Assembly: GCA_965229935.1 (NCBI GenBank)
Contig: CBDDKB010000002.1
Span: forward strand, 2,418,001 to 2,482,000
DNA: 64,000 nucleotides
DNA from: SPJN01 sp965229935
GTDB taxonomy: Bacteria > Pseudomonadota > Alphaproteobacteria > SPJN01
Direction of reading: 5' to 3'
Shown: in pieces, positions 45,865 to 54,020 of the stretch
Layout of the letters: every line of letters starts with the position of its first letter
How positions within the stretch are numbered: position 1 is the stretch's first letter
Position numbers and translations under genes: made by a program
Notes under the pieces: generated by a model
The model's input: the letters and a program-made list of their open reading frames with translations, nothing else
What the model was told of the DNA's origin: nothing
Databases searched by the model: none

Positions 45865-48213
45865 TTAGAAACTGATATTGAAGTTGGCAGTGACGGTGCG
45901 CGGCGCGATGGTGGAGCCAACATGCCCGCCGGAGATCAGGGGAATGTCGTGGGACCCCGTTAGGGCCACTTCGTCTAGGATATTTTTGACAAATACAGTG
46001 AATGCCCAAAGCCCATCATCGTCCCGCAGGCCGATGCGGCCGTTTAGAACGCCATAGGCGTCTTGCGCATCTTCGGTGTCACCATCGATGGCAAAGAACT
46101 GATAGTCCTTCCAGTAATAGTCGGCAGCGATCATCAGATCGACGGGCAGATTGCCGAGGTGATTTAGGTGCGCGAGGCCGATTGAATATTGAAATTCCGG
46201 TGCACTGGGAAGTTGTTGGCCTGAAACATCACATGAATCCTCCGCGCCCTGCGGCTCCTCTGTGCGGGCTTGCGTCTGACAGGGACCAAAGGGAAAGCTT
46301 TCCATAACAGCATCGGTCCATGCGAATGTCATGGTTGCAAGGAAACCCCAGGGCAGCAGGGTCATACCGTCAGCCTCAATACCCTGACTAATAGCGGTCG
46401 CGGCATTGTCGACGATATATTCCAGTCCGTTATAGCTGGACACCTGCAAGTCATCGAACTCGGTTCGGAACAGGCCAAGGTTCAGGCGGGCCGCACCACC
46501 AAAAAAGTCGCCCTTTAATCCAGCTTCATAGGTCCATGAATATTCCGGTTCAAACTGCAATTGCGATTCTGTGTTTGTGGCCGCGGAGTTAAAGCCGCCT
46601 GCCTTAAAGCCTTGCGCAATCGTGCCATAGATATTGATATCTTCTGTCACGCGATAAATGGCGGACACTTTTGGCGTGAAGGAAAAGTCGTCGCGTTCGT
46701 CAGTCAGGTCAAACTCTTCGGCCTGAATGATTAGGCCATAAAGTATGGCAGGCCCTTGCGTCCCATCAATTGATGAATGTTTGGCAGTAAAGTCCAACTC
46801 TTTGTAATCGACAGATACGCGCCCACCCAAAATCAGTGATAGTTTTTCAGTGGCGTGCCAAGTGGCCTGCCCATAGGCGGCGAATGAATTGCCCTTTTGA
46901 TGAAATTCCTGACTGCGGGTTTCCTCTTCAACATCTTCAATACTGGGAATGATGCCTTCGGTAATTGCTTGTGCGACTTGGGGCAGGATGAATTGCGTCA
47001 CCCCAGTGCCGATAACGGGCGCAACCTCAATATCCTGCCAGTCATACCGATCAGACCAGAAGTAATAGAGGCCACCAACATATTCGAAAGTCCCCGGATC
47101 TGATAGGATACGCAGTTCTGCGTTGATTTGGTCGACATACCCACCGCCGAAGGCCTGCATGATAGGCGCTGGTCCGAAATCGACATCAAGACCACCATCA
47201 GAATCAGATTCTGAATAGCCGACAATGGCAAACACATCATGATTGAACAGTCGGAAAGATCCGTGTGCAGAAAAATCCCAAAAGTTCAGAACCCCGCCGG
47301 CGAAAAGGTTGGTGCCATGCGCATAATCGTCTAGCTCGTCTTCGAATTCAGAGTCAAATGCCTGCAAAACCGGGAACCACATGTCAGGGATGCTATGATA
47401 TTGGTCGCCGCCGCCCTTAACCTCAGATTTTTGGTGCTGCGCGATGACGGTCAGTTCAGCATCCATGCCCAGCGATACGCGTGCCTTGGCGCGATAGGAT
47501 TCATTGGTCATGTCGCCATTCGTGTCGTCCAACGTGCGATCATAAACATACCCTTCGCGGTCGAAATATTGGCCGCCTAAGCGCATGGCAAGCCTGTCTT
47601 CGATGATGGGTGCATTGACGATCAATGTGTGTTTGTTCCAATCGCGCTCGCCAAAGGTGCTGTCAACTGAAACACCCCAATCATGATCGACTGTGCCGGT
47701 ATGCATTGAAACGGCACCGGCAATTGTGTTGCGCCCAAACAATGTGCCTTGCGGGCCGCGTAATACTTCCACGCGTTCAATGTCAAACATGGCGGCCAGA
47801 AGTCGTTGGGTGCTGGTGTAATAAATGTCGTCAATGAAGATGCCGACAGATTGTTCAAAGCCCTTGTTGGTGCCGGATCCTAATCCACGAATTGAAATTG
47901 TGTTGAAAACACCATCGGTCGCGATGTTGAGGTTGGGGGTGACCCTTGACAGGTCATCCATATTTTCAACGTTCATTTCCTTCAGGTCTTCACCAGACAA
48001 GGCAGAAACCGATGTCGGCACTTCCCGCACATCTTGTTCGCGCTTCTGGGCGGTAACAACAATTTCATCCAGCTTGCGTGTGTTTTCTGCCGACACTGTT
48101 TCAGCCGCCGTTTCGACGACTGGAGTCTGATTTTCATCTTGTGCGGGAGCTTCCTGCGCAATTGCGCTGGTGGAAATCGCAAGCCCCATTAATGCGATCA
48201 TGGGTTTTTTCAT
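45865..48213 (-). CDS. TonB-dependent receptor
   Basis: A 782-residue receptor: signal MKKPMIALMGLAISTSAIAQ, TonB-box-like LDEIVVTAQKREQDVREVPT, plug motif VEVLRGPQGTLFGRNTIAG, and barrel end RTVTANFNISF. ATG 48213 follows AGGAGGGGTATA. An insert with QTQARTEEPQGAEDSCD may be a surface loop. It closely resembles the broken receptor at the window start (both have GSGTNKGFEQSVG/GSGTNRGFEQSVG near the plug), so the two are related copies of one subfamily. It is co-oriented with the downstream hydroxylase-type gene and divergent from a TetR gene. Confidence 0.93.
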   Translation of the reverse strand: MKKPMIALMGLAISTSAIAQEAPAQDENQTPVVETAAETVSAENTRKLDEIVVTAQKREQDVREVPTSVSALSGEDLKEMNVENMDDLSRVTPNLNIATDGVFNTISIRGLGSGTNKGFEQSVGIFIDDIYYTSTQRLLAAMFDIERVEVLRGPQGTLFGRNTIAGAVSMHTGTVDHDWGVSVDSTFGERDWNKHTLIVNAPIIEDRLAMRLGGQYFDREGYVYDRTLDDTNGDMTNESYRAKARVSLGMDAELTVIAQHQKSEVKGGGDQYHSIPDMWFPVLQAFDSEFEDELDDYAHGTNLFAGGVLNFWDFSAHGSFRLFNHDVFAIVGYSESDSDGGLDVDFGPAPIMQAFGGGYVDQINAELRILSDPGTFEYVGGLYYFWSDRYDWQDIEVAPVIGTGVTQFILPQVAQAITEGIIPSIEDVEEETRSQEFHQKGNSFAAYGQATWHATEKLSLILGGRVSVDYKELDFTAKHSSIDGTQGPAILYGLIIQAEEFDLTDERDDFSFTPKVSAIYRVTEDINIYGTIAQGFKAGGFNSAATNTESQLQFEPEYSWTYEAGLKGDFFGGAARLNLGLFRTEFDDLQVSSYNGLEYIVDNAATAISQGIEADGMTLLPWGFLATMTFAWTDAVMESFPFGPCQTQARTEEPQGAEDSCDVSGQQLPSAPEFQYSIGLAHLNHLGNLPVDLMIAADYYWKDYQFFAIDGDTEDAQDAYGVLNGRIGLRDDDGLWAFTVFVKNILDEVALTGSHDIPLISGGHVGSTIAPRTVTANFNISF

Positions 48214-48263
48214 TATACCCCTCCTCAAATAACTTTGACGTGGGATAGCTTATATTATATTAA

Positions 48264-48294
48264 TCGTCAATAGTAATTATTTGGATCGTCAATA
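48264..48294. promoter_or_regulatory. Two direct TCGTCAATA motifs, candidate TetR sites
   Basis: TCGTCAATAG (48264-48273) and TCGTCAATA (48286-48294) are direct repeats spaced 22 bases (two helical turns) in the gap between the receptor and the divergent TetR gene. The same word recurs at 49017-49036. Co-regulation by this TetR is inferred. Confidence 0.6.
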
Positions 48295-48337
48295 AAATTT
48301 CCTGTAATTTGCATTGGAAAGGCGTTAAGAGGGTGGG

Positions 48338-48967
48338 ATGAATAAACCGCAACAAAAGCCAAAACGTCTGCGCCTGTCGCCAGAAGAACGTAAAGCGTTG
48401 ATTCTGGAAGATGCGGCTGATTTCATTCGCAATCACGGCGTTACACCGTTAAGTATGGATCGTTTGGCGCGCGAGTCCGGCCACTCGAAGCCGTTGATCT
48501 ATAGCTATTTCAATAGCCGGTCGGGGTTGTTGAAGGCTTTGTTGGAACGTGAACTTGCGGAGCGTGAAAAAGCAGATCGTGAGGCGGCGGCTTCGGCAAA
48601 AAATTTGGATGAGCTTATTCGCAATTCTGGGCGTGTCTTGCTGGACCATGTCGAAAAAAGTGGCAGTGTCATGCAGCAACTGATGTTGGAGCCTGAGATT
48701 GCCGCAGCACAAAAGGAAATGCGCCTGGAAACCGGCCGCTCTTATATGAGCTATTTATCGAAGCTCGTATCCGAAGAATATAATATTCCGATGGATGTTG
48801 CGCCGGCCATACTCGAATGCGTGTTTGGCATCGGAAATGCGGCAGGTGTTCGCTTGAATAGGACAAAGGCTGATGTCGATCAACTTGAAGATATTATCCT
48901 GACATTGACCAAGGGCGCGCTTACTGCCGCTGGCCGTAAGTATGGCACAAAACCCCGCAAAAAATAA
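48338..48967 (+). CDS. TetR family transcriptional regulator
   Basis: A 209-residue regulator: a basic head (KPQQKPKRLRLSPEERK), helix-turn-helix ESGHSKPLIYSYFNSRSGLL, then a helical ligand domain and basic tail GRKYGTKPRKK. It is divergent from the receptor-hydroxylase pair and precedes the amidohydrolase-ThDP pair. The shared TCGTCAATA word on both sides suggests it controls all four genes. The ligand is unknown. Confidence 0.92.
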   Translation: MNKPQQKPKRLRLSPEERKALILEDAADFIRNHGVTPLSMDRLARESGHSKPLIYSYFNSRSGLLKALLERELAEREKADREAAASAKNLDELIRNSGRVLLDHVEKSGSVMQQLMLEPEIAAAQKEMRLETGRSYMSYLSKLVSEEYNIPMDVAPAILECVFGIGNAAGVRLNRTKADVDQLEDIILTLTKGALTAAGRKYGTKPRKK

Positions 48968-49016
48968 CAACTCACAAACCATCTAGCTTTCGTTTCGGTT
49001 CGCGCTATTAAACAAA

Positions 49017-49036
49017 TCGTCAAAAACTATTGACGA
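49017..49036. promoter_or_regulatory. Palindromic operator TCGTCAA-N6-TTGACGA
   Basis: A perfect 7-bp inverted repeat with 6-bp spacing lies about 50 bases before the amidohydrolase gene. Its right arm extends as CTATTGACGA, the reverse complement of the TCGTCAATAG before the receptor gene. TATAAT follows at 49041-49046 and could be a -10 element. Confidence 0.65.
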
Positions 49037-49085
49037 AACATATAATAAAGGGTAGGTATCACCCCACAGCAAAAAGGGGCAGGCT

Positions 49086-50255
49086 ATGACTTACGCACAT
49101 CGCGACGATATTTATGATGCTGATACGCACATGATGGAACACGCAAACTGGATTGCGGATTTTGCCGATCCATCAATCCGTGATCGCGTTGTGCCATATC
49201 TTGATGGTGTGCCTGTCATGCAGGACTATCTGAAAGATGCGATGGAAAAATTTGACCAGCGTCGTTCCGATACTGCTTTTGCTGCAAAAGTCGATGATAA
49301 TTTCATGTCCATGCGGAATAAGGGGTGGCACGCCCTAGGTGGGTGGGATCGTGATGAACGTGCCCATGCCAATAACTTGCTGGGTTTTAAAGGGTCTATC
49401 GTGTTCCCGTCCCGTGCCTTTCGGCAGGTCGTAGACGCAAAAGATCCAGAAGTGCATTTGGGAAGTGTTCGTGCCCTCAATCGCGGCATGGCATATTTTT
49501 GCGAAAAAGATTCGCGCATGTACGGAACGGCATACTTACCGCTTGCTACCGGGCCTGAAACCTGCCTGCAAATTTTGGATGAGATTATCGCAGCAGGTTT
49601 TGCCATTGTCTTGATTGATACGGTTGCGCCGGAGGGCAATCGTTCCTTTACCCATCCTGACTATGATCTTGTTTGGGATAAAATTCAGGCAGAGGAATTG
49701 GCCATCACATTACATATCGGAGTGAATGGCGGTTACAACCCGGTGCCCTCATCCATCTATAATAATGGCCGCCAGACCCGTATGCATTTTGGGGACGCCC
49801 CGTCAGAGGCGGCGACCTATATGACCATGCAATATAATGCAGAGATTTTTCTGTCGACTATGATTTTTGATGGTGTGTTTGAAAGATTCCCCCTACTGAA
49901 AATTGGTGTGATTGAGCTTGGGGCCGAGTGGGTGGTCTCTTGGCTGAAGCAACTCGATCAAGCCCAACGCATTTTCAAGAACTTGCAAGACCTGTCGCAT
50001 TTGACTATGGCCCCATCAGACTATGCTCGTCGCCATGTGCGGCTGACACCCTTCACAGGTGAAGATATCGGCTGGATCATGTCCATGGGAGCAGAAGACA
50101 TGCTGATGTTCGCAAGCGATTATCCACACCTTGAAGGATCGGATGACCCCATTCGTCGATTTGAGAACACAATGGGTGACCTGTCAGAGGGCGCTAAAAC
50201 AAAATTCTACAGTGACAATTTCAAGAATCTTTTGGGTGCACGCTTGCGCGGCTAG
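49086..50255 (+). CDS. Amidohydrolase-2 (PF04909-type) metal-dependent hydrolase
   Basis: A 389-residue TIM-barrel protein. The start DIYDADTHMMEHANW gives D-x-D-x-H (Asp11, Asp13, His15), with later LHIGVNGG and the catalytic-Asp region MFASDYPHLEGSDDP. The amidohydrolase-2 family includes decarboxylases, C-C hydrolases and lactonases of aromatic and phenolic breakdown rather than true amidases. The position just before a ThDP decarboxylase-like gene supports a carbon-carbon or ring-cleavage product step. The precise reaction is unknown. Confidence 0.85.
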   Translation: MTYAHRDDIYDADTHMMEHANWIADFADPSIRDRVVPYLDGVPVMQDYLKDAMEKFDQRRSDTAFAAKVDDNFMSMRNKGWHALGGWDRDERAHANNLLGFKGSIVFPSRAFRQVVDAKDPEVHLGSVRALNRGMAYFCEKDSRMYGTAYLPLATGPETCLQILDEIIAAGFAIVLIDTVAPEGNRSFTHPDYDLVWDKIQAEELAITLHIGVNGGYNPVPSSIYNNGRQTRMHFGDAPSEAATYMTMQYNAEIFLSTMIFDGVFERFPLLKIGVIELGAEWVVSWLKQLDQAQRIFKNLQDLSHLTMAPSDYARRHVRLTPFTGEDIGWIMSMGAEDMLMFASDYPHLEGSDDPIRRFENTMGDLSEGAKTKFYSDNFKNLLGARLRG

Positions 50256-50301
50256 TGCGCCGAACTCATTCGTAAATTAGTGAAAACATAGGACTGATCT
50301 G

Positions 50302-51879
50302 ATGACATTATCGGATACAAACGCTGGCGCAACAGGCGCGGACAAGCTTGTTGAAACATTGAAGCAGGCTGGGGTTGATACCTATTTTGCAAACCCGGGG
50401 ACGTCAGAAATGCAGCTTGTGTCGGCAATTGACAAAACTGATGGCGTGCGGTCCGTCCTTGCCCTGTTTGAAGGGGTGGCAACAGGCGCGGCAGATGGCT
50501 ATGCGCGGGTTTTGAACAAGCCTGCTGGCGTTTTGTTGCACTTGGGGCCGGGGCTTGGGAATGGCTGGGCCAATCTACACAATGCCCGCCGCGCCTATGC
50601 GCCAGTGTTGAATATTGTTGGCGATCATGCGGTTGATCATTTGGCGCTTGATGCGCCCTTGACCAGTGATCTGGATGGCATTTCTGGCAGCATTTCACAT
50701 TCCTCTATTCGGCCCGATGGGAAGCATGATCTGTCCGGTGCAGGACTGCGGGCGTTAGCCGCCGCCTATGATGATGGCGGTCAGGTGTCGACGTTGATTG
50801 TGCCGTCTGACCTTGCTTGGTCACCTGCAAAAGGTGAGCTGACTGAAAAAGCGCCGCCTGAAATGAACTTCTCCCCCGCGACGCGGACACTGGACGATGC
50901 TGCACAGGCCCTACAAGGAACAGGACGGCGTGTTTTGTTTGTAGGTGGCCGTGCCTTGCAGGGCAAGGCCTTGGAACGACTTGGCCAAATTGCAGAAGCA
51001 ACAGGAGCGGAGCTGATTGCAGAAACCTTTACCGCGCGCGCTGAACGCGGCGCGGGCCGCGTGCCGTTTGCAAAGTTGGCATATTTCGCTGAAATGGCAC
51101 TCGATCAACTAAAGGGGTGCAAGGAGATTGTGACGGTCGGCACCAAAGCGCCCGTGTCATTCTTTGCCTATCCGAATGTGCCGAGCAACCTTGTGCCTGA
51201 CGGGTGCAATCTTGTCGAGCTTGCCGGGCCGACACATGATGTTGATGCGGCTACGGGTGGGTTGATTGAAGCACTTGGATTGGGTGAAGGTGATGCGTCA
51301 GCGGTTGCGCAGCGTGTTGTGCCAGATTTGCCTGAAGGTCCATTAACTGCTGACAAGTGTTGGCAGGCGATTGCCGCCCTCGCGCCCGAAGGCATGATCC
51401 TGTCAGAGGAAGCGGCAACATCATCTGTCGGTCTTGATGTTCATATGGCAGAGGCGAATGCGTTCGATCATATGCAAACCATGGGCGGCTCAATCGGGCA
51501 GGCCTTACCTGCGGCACTGGGTGCTGCTGTTGCTGCGCCTGATCGTAAGGTTCTGTGTGCCACCGGTGATGGCGGGGCCATGTATACGATCCAAAGCCTG
51601 TGGACTATCGCGCGAGAGAATTTGGATGTCGTCACAGTCATCTTCGCCAATCGGTCCTACGCTATTTTGAATATCGAGTTAATGCGCGTTGGGGCCCAAA
51701 ACCCGGGGCCGAAAGCGCTTGATATGCTTGATATTGGCCGCCCGGACCTGAACTTCACAGAGATTGCGCAAGGTATGGGCGTTGAGGCTGGTCGCGCCGA
51801 AACGGCAGAGCAGTTTAACAAACTGTTGGAAGGGGCACTGGCCCGCAAGGGCCCATTCCTGATCGAGGCGGTGTTGTAG
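50302..51879 (+). CDS. ThDP-dependent enzyme, acetolactate synthase/benzoylformate decarboxylase-like
   Basis: A 525-residue ThDP enzyme. The N-terminal PYR domain carries the catalytic Glu in ALFEGVATGAADGYAR (about residue 57). The central domain is followed by a PP domain with CATGDGGAMYTIQSLW (GDG-x~25-N motif, ending near ANRSYAILN). No acetolactate synthase small subunit is nearby, and the sequence fits catabolic decarboxylases or lyases of 2-oxo or 2-hydroxyacyl acids. It follows the amidohydrolase by 46 bases, in an apparent operon. It is the last gene of island 1, 94 bases before the att repeat. Confidence 0.88.
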   Translation: MTLSDTNAGATGADKLVETLKQAGVDTYFANPGTSEMQLVSAIDKTDGVRSVLALFEGVATGAADGYARVLNKPAGVLLHLGPGLGNGWANLHNARRAYAPVLNIVGDHAVDHLALDAPLTSDLDGISGSISHSSIRPDGKHDLSGAGLRALAAAYDDGGQVSTLIVPSDLAWSPAKGELTEKAPPEMNFSPATRTLDDAAQALQGTGRRVLFVGGRALQGKALERLGQIAEATGAELIAETFTARAERGAGRVPFAKLAYFAEMALDQLKGCKEIVTVGTKAPVSFFAYPNVPSNLVPDGCNLVELAGPTHDVDAATGGLIEALGLGEGDASAVAQRVVPDLPEGPLTADKCWQAIAALAPEGMILSEEAATSSVGLDVHMAEANAFDHMQTMGGSIGQALPAALGAAVAAPDRKVLCATGDGGAMYTIQSLWTIARENLDVVTVIFANRSYAILNIELMRVGAQNPGPKALDMLDIGRPDLNFTEIAQGMGVEAGRAETAEQFNKLLEGALARKGPFLIEAVL

Positions 51880-51973
51880 AAATAGGTTTACAAACCATGA
51901 CGCTGTTTGACGCGATTTGATCGGTTTTGACACTTCAACTTCGCGTAACCCATTGAAATCATTGATGGCACCT

Positions 51974-52024
51974 CAGACTACGAATCTGGGGGTCGGGAGT
52001 TCGAATCTTCCCCGGTGCGCCACT
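51974..52024 (+). repeat. Direct repeat copy 2: displaced 3' end of tRNA-Arg (att site)
   Basis: A 51-base exact copy of 38459-38509, with half of the anticodon stem, the T-arm and CCA of tRNA-Arg but no 5' half. It cannot make a tRNA. On the minus strand it encodes the last residues and stop codon of the recombinase: the TAG stop at 51978-51980 is the complement of CTA in the anticodon loop. Confidence 0.92.
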
Positions 52025-52892
52025 TCCGTTCAAAACTGCGAACTTCTTCAGGCGATGCCGATTGTCCGTGGATTGCTGCGGCTGCAAGGGCAGCTTTCGA
52101 GCCTGTGATTGTGACTTGTTCCCGGCTGACAGTGATTTCGTCCACGATGAGGCCAAGATAGGCTTTGCGGAAGCCGATAGGGCCTGTTTTCAGCATTTGC
52201 CTCAAGGCATGTCCAAATCGTCCAATCTGAGTATTCGAAAGCGCTTGAGGTGGTAAGCCTGCGTTGCGTTCCTCAAGCCCGATTAGGCGAATGAGCTCTA
52301 GCCGCCGATTTTCTAAATCCTGTTGTTTACGCCTAAAGCTGTCAGTGTCCTGAATGAGCCCATCTGCAATGGCGTCCATCAGGTTACTTAGTTTGCGATC
52401 CACATCCCTTAGCTCTCGTCTTAGGAGCGTAACCGTGTGGCGAGCTTCGGATTTGTCTGAGCGCGTTTTCCTAAGGACTTCCCTTAGGAGCGGCCTTAGG
52501 CGGTCGCCTGTTAAGATATGATCTGCAATTGCGCCTGTCACTAAGGAATCGAGCTTAGCCATAGGCAGGGTCGTGGGGGATTGCCCATTGCCTTTGCAGG
52601 TTCCCCTTAGAGCCCCTGAGGCGCAGGTGTAATAGCGATATTGCCCGCCTTTACCTGTTCTAAGCATTAGCTTGCCGCCACAGCTTTCGCACCTAAGAAG
52701 ACCAGTAAGCAGGACTTCGCTAGATGTCTGGCGCGGGGGTGTTTCTTTTGGGTTGTTCGTGGAGAGTCGGGCCTGAACACGATCATACTGTTCCTTAGGA
52801 ACAATGACCGGAACCTTCATCTCAATCCACTCCTCACGGGGCTTGAGTTTCTTAGTGCCGCTTTCCTTCTGATTAAAGTAATGGACGCCCAT
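51978..52892 (-). pseudogene. Large serine recombinase, C-terminal part (split gene)
   Basis: A 304-residue frame holding the rest of a large serine recombinase: linker (MGVHYFNQKESG), zinc ribbon (LLRCESCGGKLMLR and YYTCASGALRGTCKG), a long coiled coil (about 140-190), and an end (WRTGEDSNSRPPDS) encoded by the tRNA-Arg repeat. It starts one base after the stop of the N-terminal part (TAATATG). Removing one A at the joint gives ST-Y-MGVHY in one frame, matching the usual T-Y-x-G of the family, so a single-base insertion is likely. Leu-Arg pairs are coded CTA/CTT-AGG unusually often. A separately translated subunit through stop-start coupling is possible but less likely. Confidence 0.8.
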
Positions 52893-52893
52893 A

Positions 52894-53619
52894 TTAGGTT
52901 GAACGCCTTAGGACGCTGCCAACAAAGCTGACATGGAATGGTTTGTCTTCCGGTGTTGTGAACCCTCGCGCATTTAGGTGCTCGACAATACGCTTGATGC
53001 CCATTGGGCCGTTATTGCCATCGCCTTTGTCGTAAAGGTCGAAGATCATCCTCACCAATTTTGCGCCCTTAGGTTCGATTGCCAGAACCTTCTTTTCCTT
53101 TGCGCCGCGCACCTCTGCAACCTCTGTCACATAACCCATCGGCGGCTTGGAGCCGTTCCAGAAGCCTTGACGGGCATTCTCAATCATAGACCGCTTCACA
53201 TGCTTAGATGTTTCTGCGCTTTGGTGGGCATCAACAGCGGCTAGAATAGAGCCAAGCATTTCCCCCTCAGGACTGTCGTCAATGTTCTGCGTGATGGAAG
53301 CCAAGACAACGCCATGCTTTGACAGCTTATGCTTGTTGATATGATAGCCTGTGCTGTCTCGGAAGAAGCGCGACTGACTGTGAACCAGCACAATGTCGTA
53401 GGGACTGGGGTCGATGCAGGCCTCTTTCAACATGCGCCTGAACTCTGGCCGATTGTCGTCCCGCGCCGAAGCACCTGCATCCACATATTGAGCAACCAAG
53501 TGCCAGCCTTTGCGTTTGCAATGTGCTTCCGCCTGCGCAATTTGGTCGGGCAGGGAGACATCATTATCCGCTTGTCGCGTTGTCGAAACGCGGGCGTAAA
53601 GGGCGACACGTTTGGTCAT
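52894..53619 (-). pseudogene. Large serine recombinase, N-terminal catalytic part (split gene)
   Basis: A 241-residue frame with the resolvase domain (VALYARVSTTRQADND, nucleophile Ser12; DIVLVHSQSRFFRD; EGEMLGSILAAVDAHQSAET) and the first part of the recombinase domain (GSKPPMGYV, ending SVLRRST). It stops at TAA 52894-52896 immediately before the C-terminal frame. It is the integrase of the element beside att copy 2. Without the zinc ribbon and coiled coil it should not integrate or excise DNA. It is preceded by two small genes in the same direction. Confidence 0.85.
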
Positions 53620-53622
53620 GCT

Positions 53623-53817
53623 TTAGTCCTCTTCGGGCTGTCCAGAAGGCAGATTCTGGCCGCTTTCTGCGCAATTGTCATTAGCTAGATGGCGTAAAAG
53701 TTCACCAAAATAGGACGCAATAAGGGCTGCTTCGCCGTCGATAATGCCAAGTTCGCGGGGAAAACAAAGCCATAGTTCAATGCCGGGCCGATTGTCGTTG
53801 ATTGGGGGCTTAATCAT
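53623..53817 (-). CDS. Small protein of integrative element, 64 residues, unknown
   Basis: The frame starts MIKPPINDNRPGIELWLCFP and is acidic at its end. Its ATG overlaps the stop of the upstream small gene by four bases and its stop lies three bases before the recombinase start, so it is inside an operon. No family is recognised. It may be an excision factor, but that is only by position. Confidence 0.6.
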   Translation of the reverse strand: MIKPPINDNRPGIELWLCFPRELGIIDGEAALIASYFGELLRHLANDNCAESGQNLPSGQPEED

Positions 53818-54020
53818 AGCTGGTGCCTCCGTTTCTGAAGGCGCTCAGTTACATCGTCTATCCACATTTCTTCAGAGTAACGTCTATGCAGATGTGATTT
53901 TATGACTTTCAAGGTGCTGTTGATGTCAGGGATATTATCGTTTTCGTGTAAATCACACAAAACGGCAGAAAGGTTTTTTTGCCATACCTTCAATAGATTG
54001 AAGGGTTTTTTCTTTAGCAA
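53814..54020 (-). CDS. Small protein of integrative element, up to 68 residues, unknown
   Basis: A charged helical protein (LKVIKSHLHRRYSEEMWIDD, then VTERLQKRRHQL) between Rep and the next small gene, overlapping the latter by four bases. The longest start is TTG 54020, overlapping the Rep end by 68 bases. TTG 53993 is possible, so the start is uncertain. No family is recognised. Confidence 0.5.
   Translation of the reverse strand: MLKKKPFNLLKVWQKNLSAVLCDLHENDNIPDINSTLKVIKSHLHRRYSEEMWIDDVTERLQKRRHQL

Larger units (their letters stand above)
38459..52024. mobile_element. Genomic island 1 (catabolic cargo) at tRNA-Arg
   Basis: The segment is bounded by the 51-bp exact repeats at 38459 and 51974. 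All nine genes inside concern uptake, breakdown or control: esterase, D-aminoacylase-type amidohydrolase, TetR, receptor, fatty-acid-hydroxylase-type protein, receptor, TetR, amidohydrolase-2 and ThDP enzyme. No integrase lies within, so it was probably moved by a recombinase in trans, perhaps the one just outside its right end. The perfect repeats suggest a fairly recent insertion. Island status is an inference from repeats and content. Confidence 0.75.

Noticed and set aside
49030..49046. Promoter TTGACG/TATAAT before the amidohydrolase
   Set aside because: The two hexamers are only five bases apart. TTGACG is better read as the operator arm.
52894..53619. Tyrosine integrase or CRISPR-linked recombinase
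   Set aside because: The catalytic Ser and resolvase motifs show a serine recombinase. No CRISPR repeats or cas genes were seen in the window.
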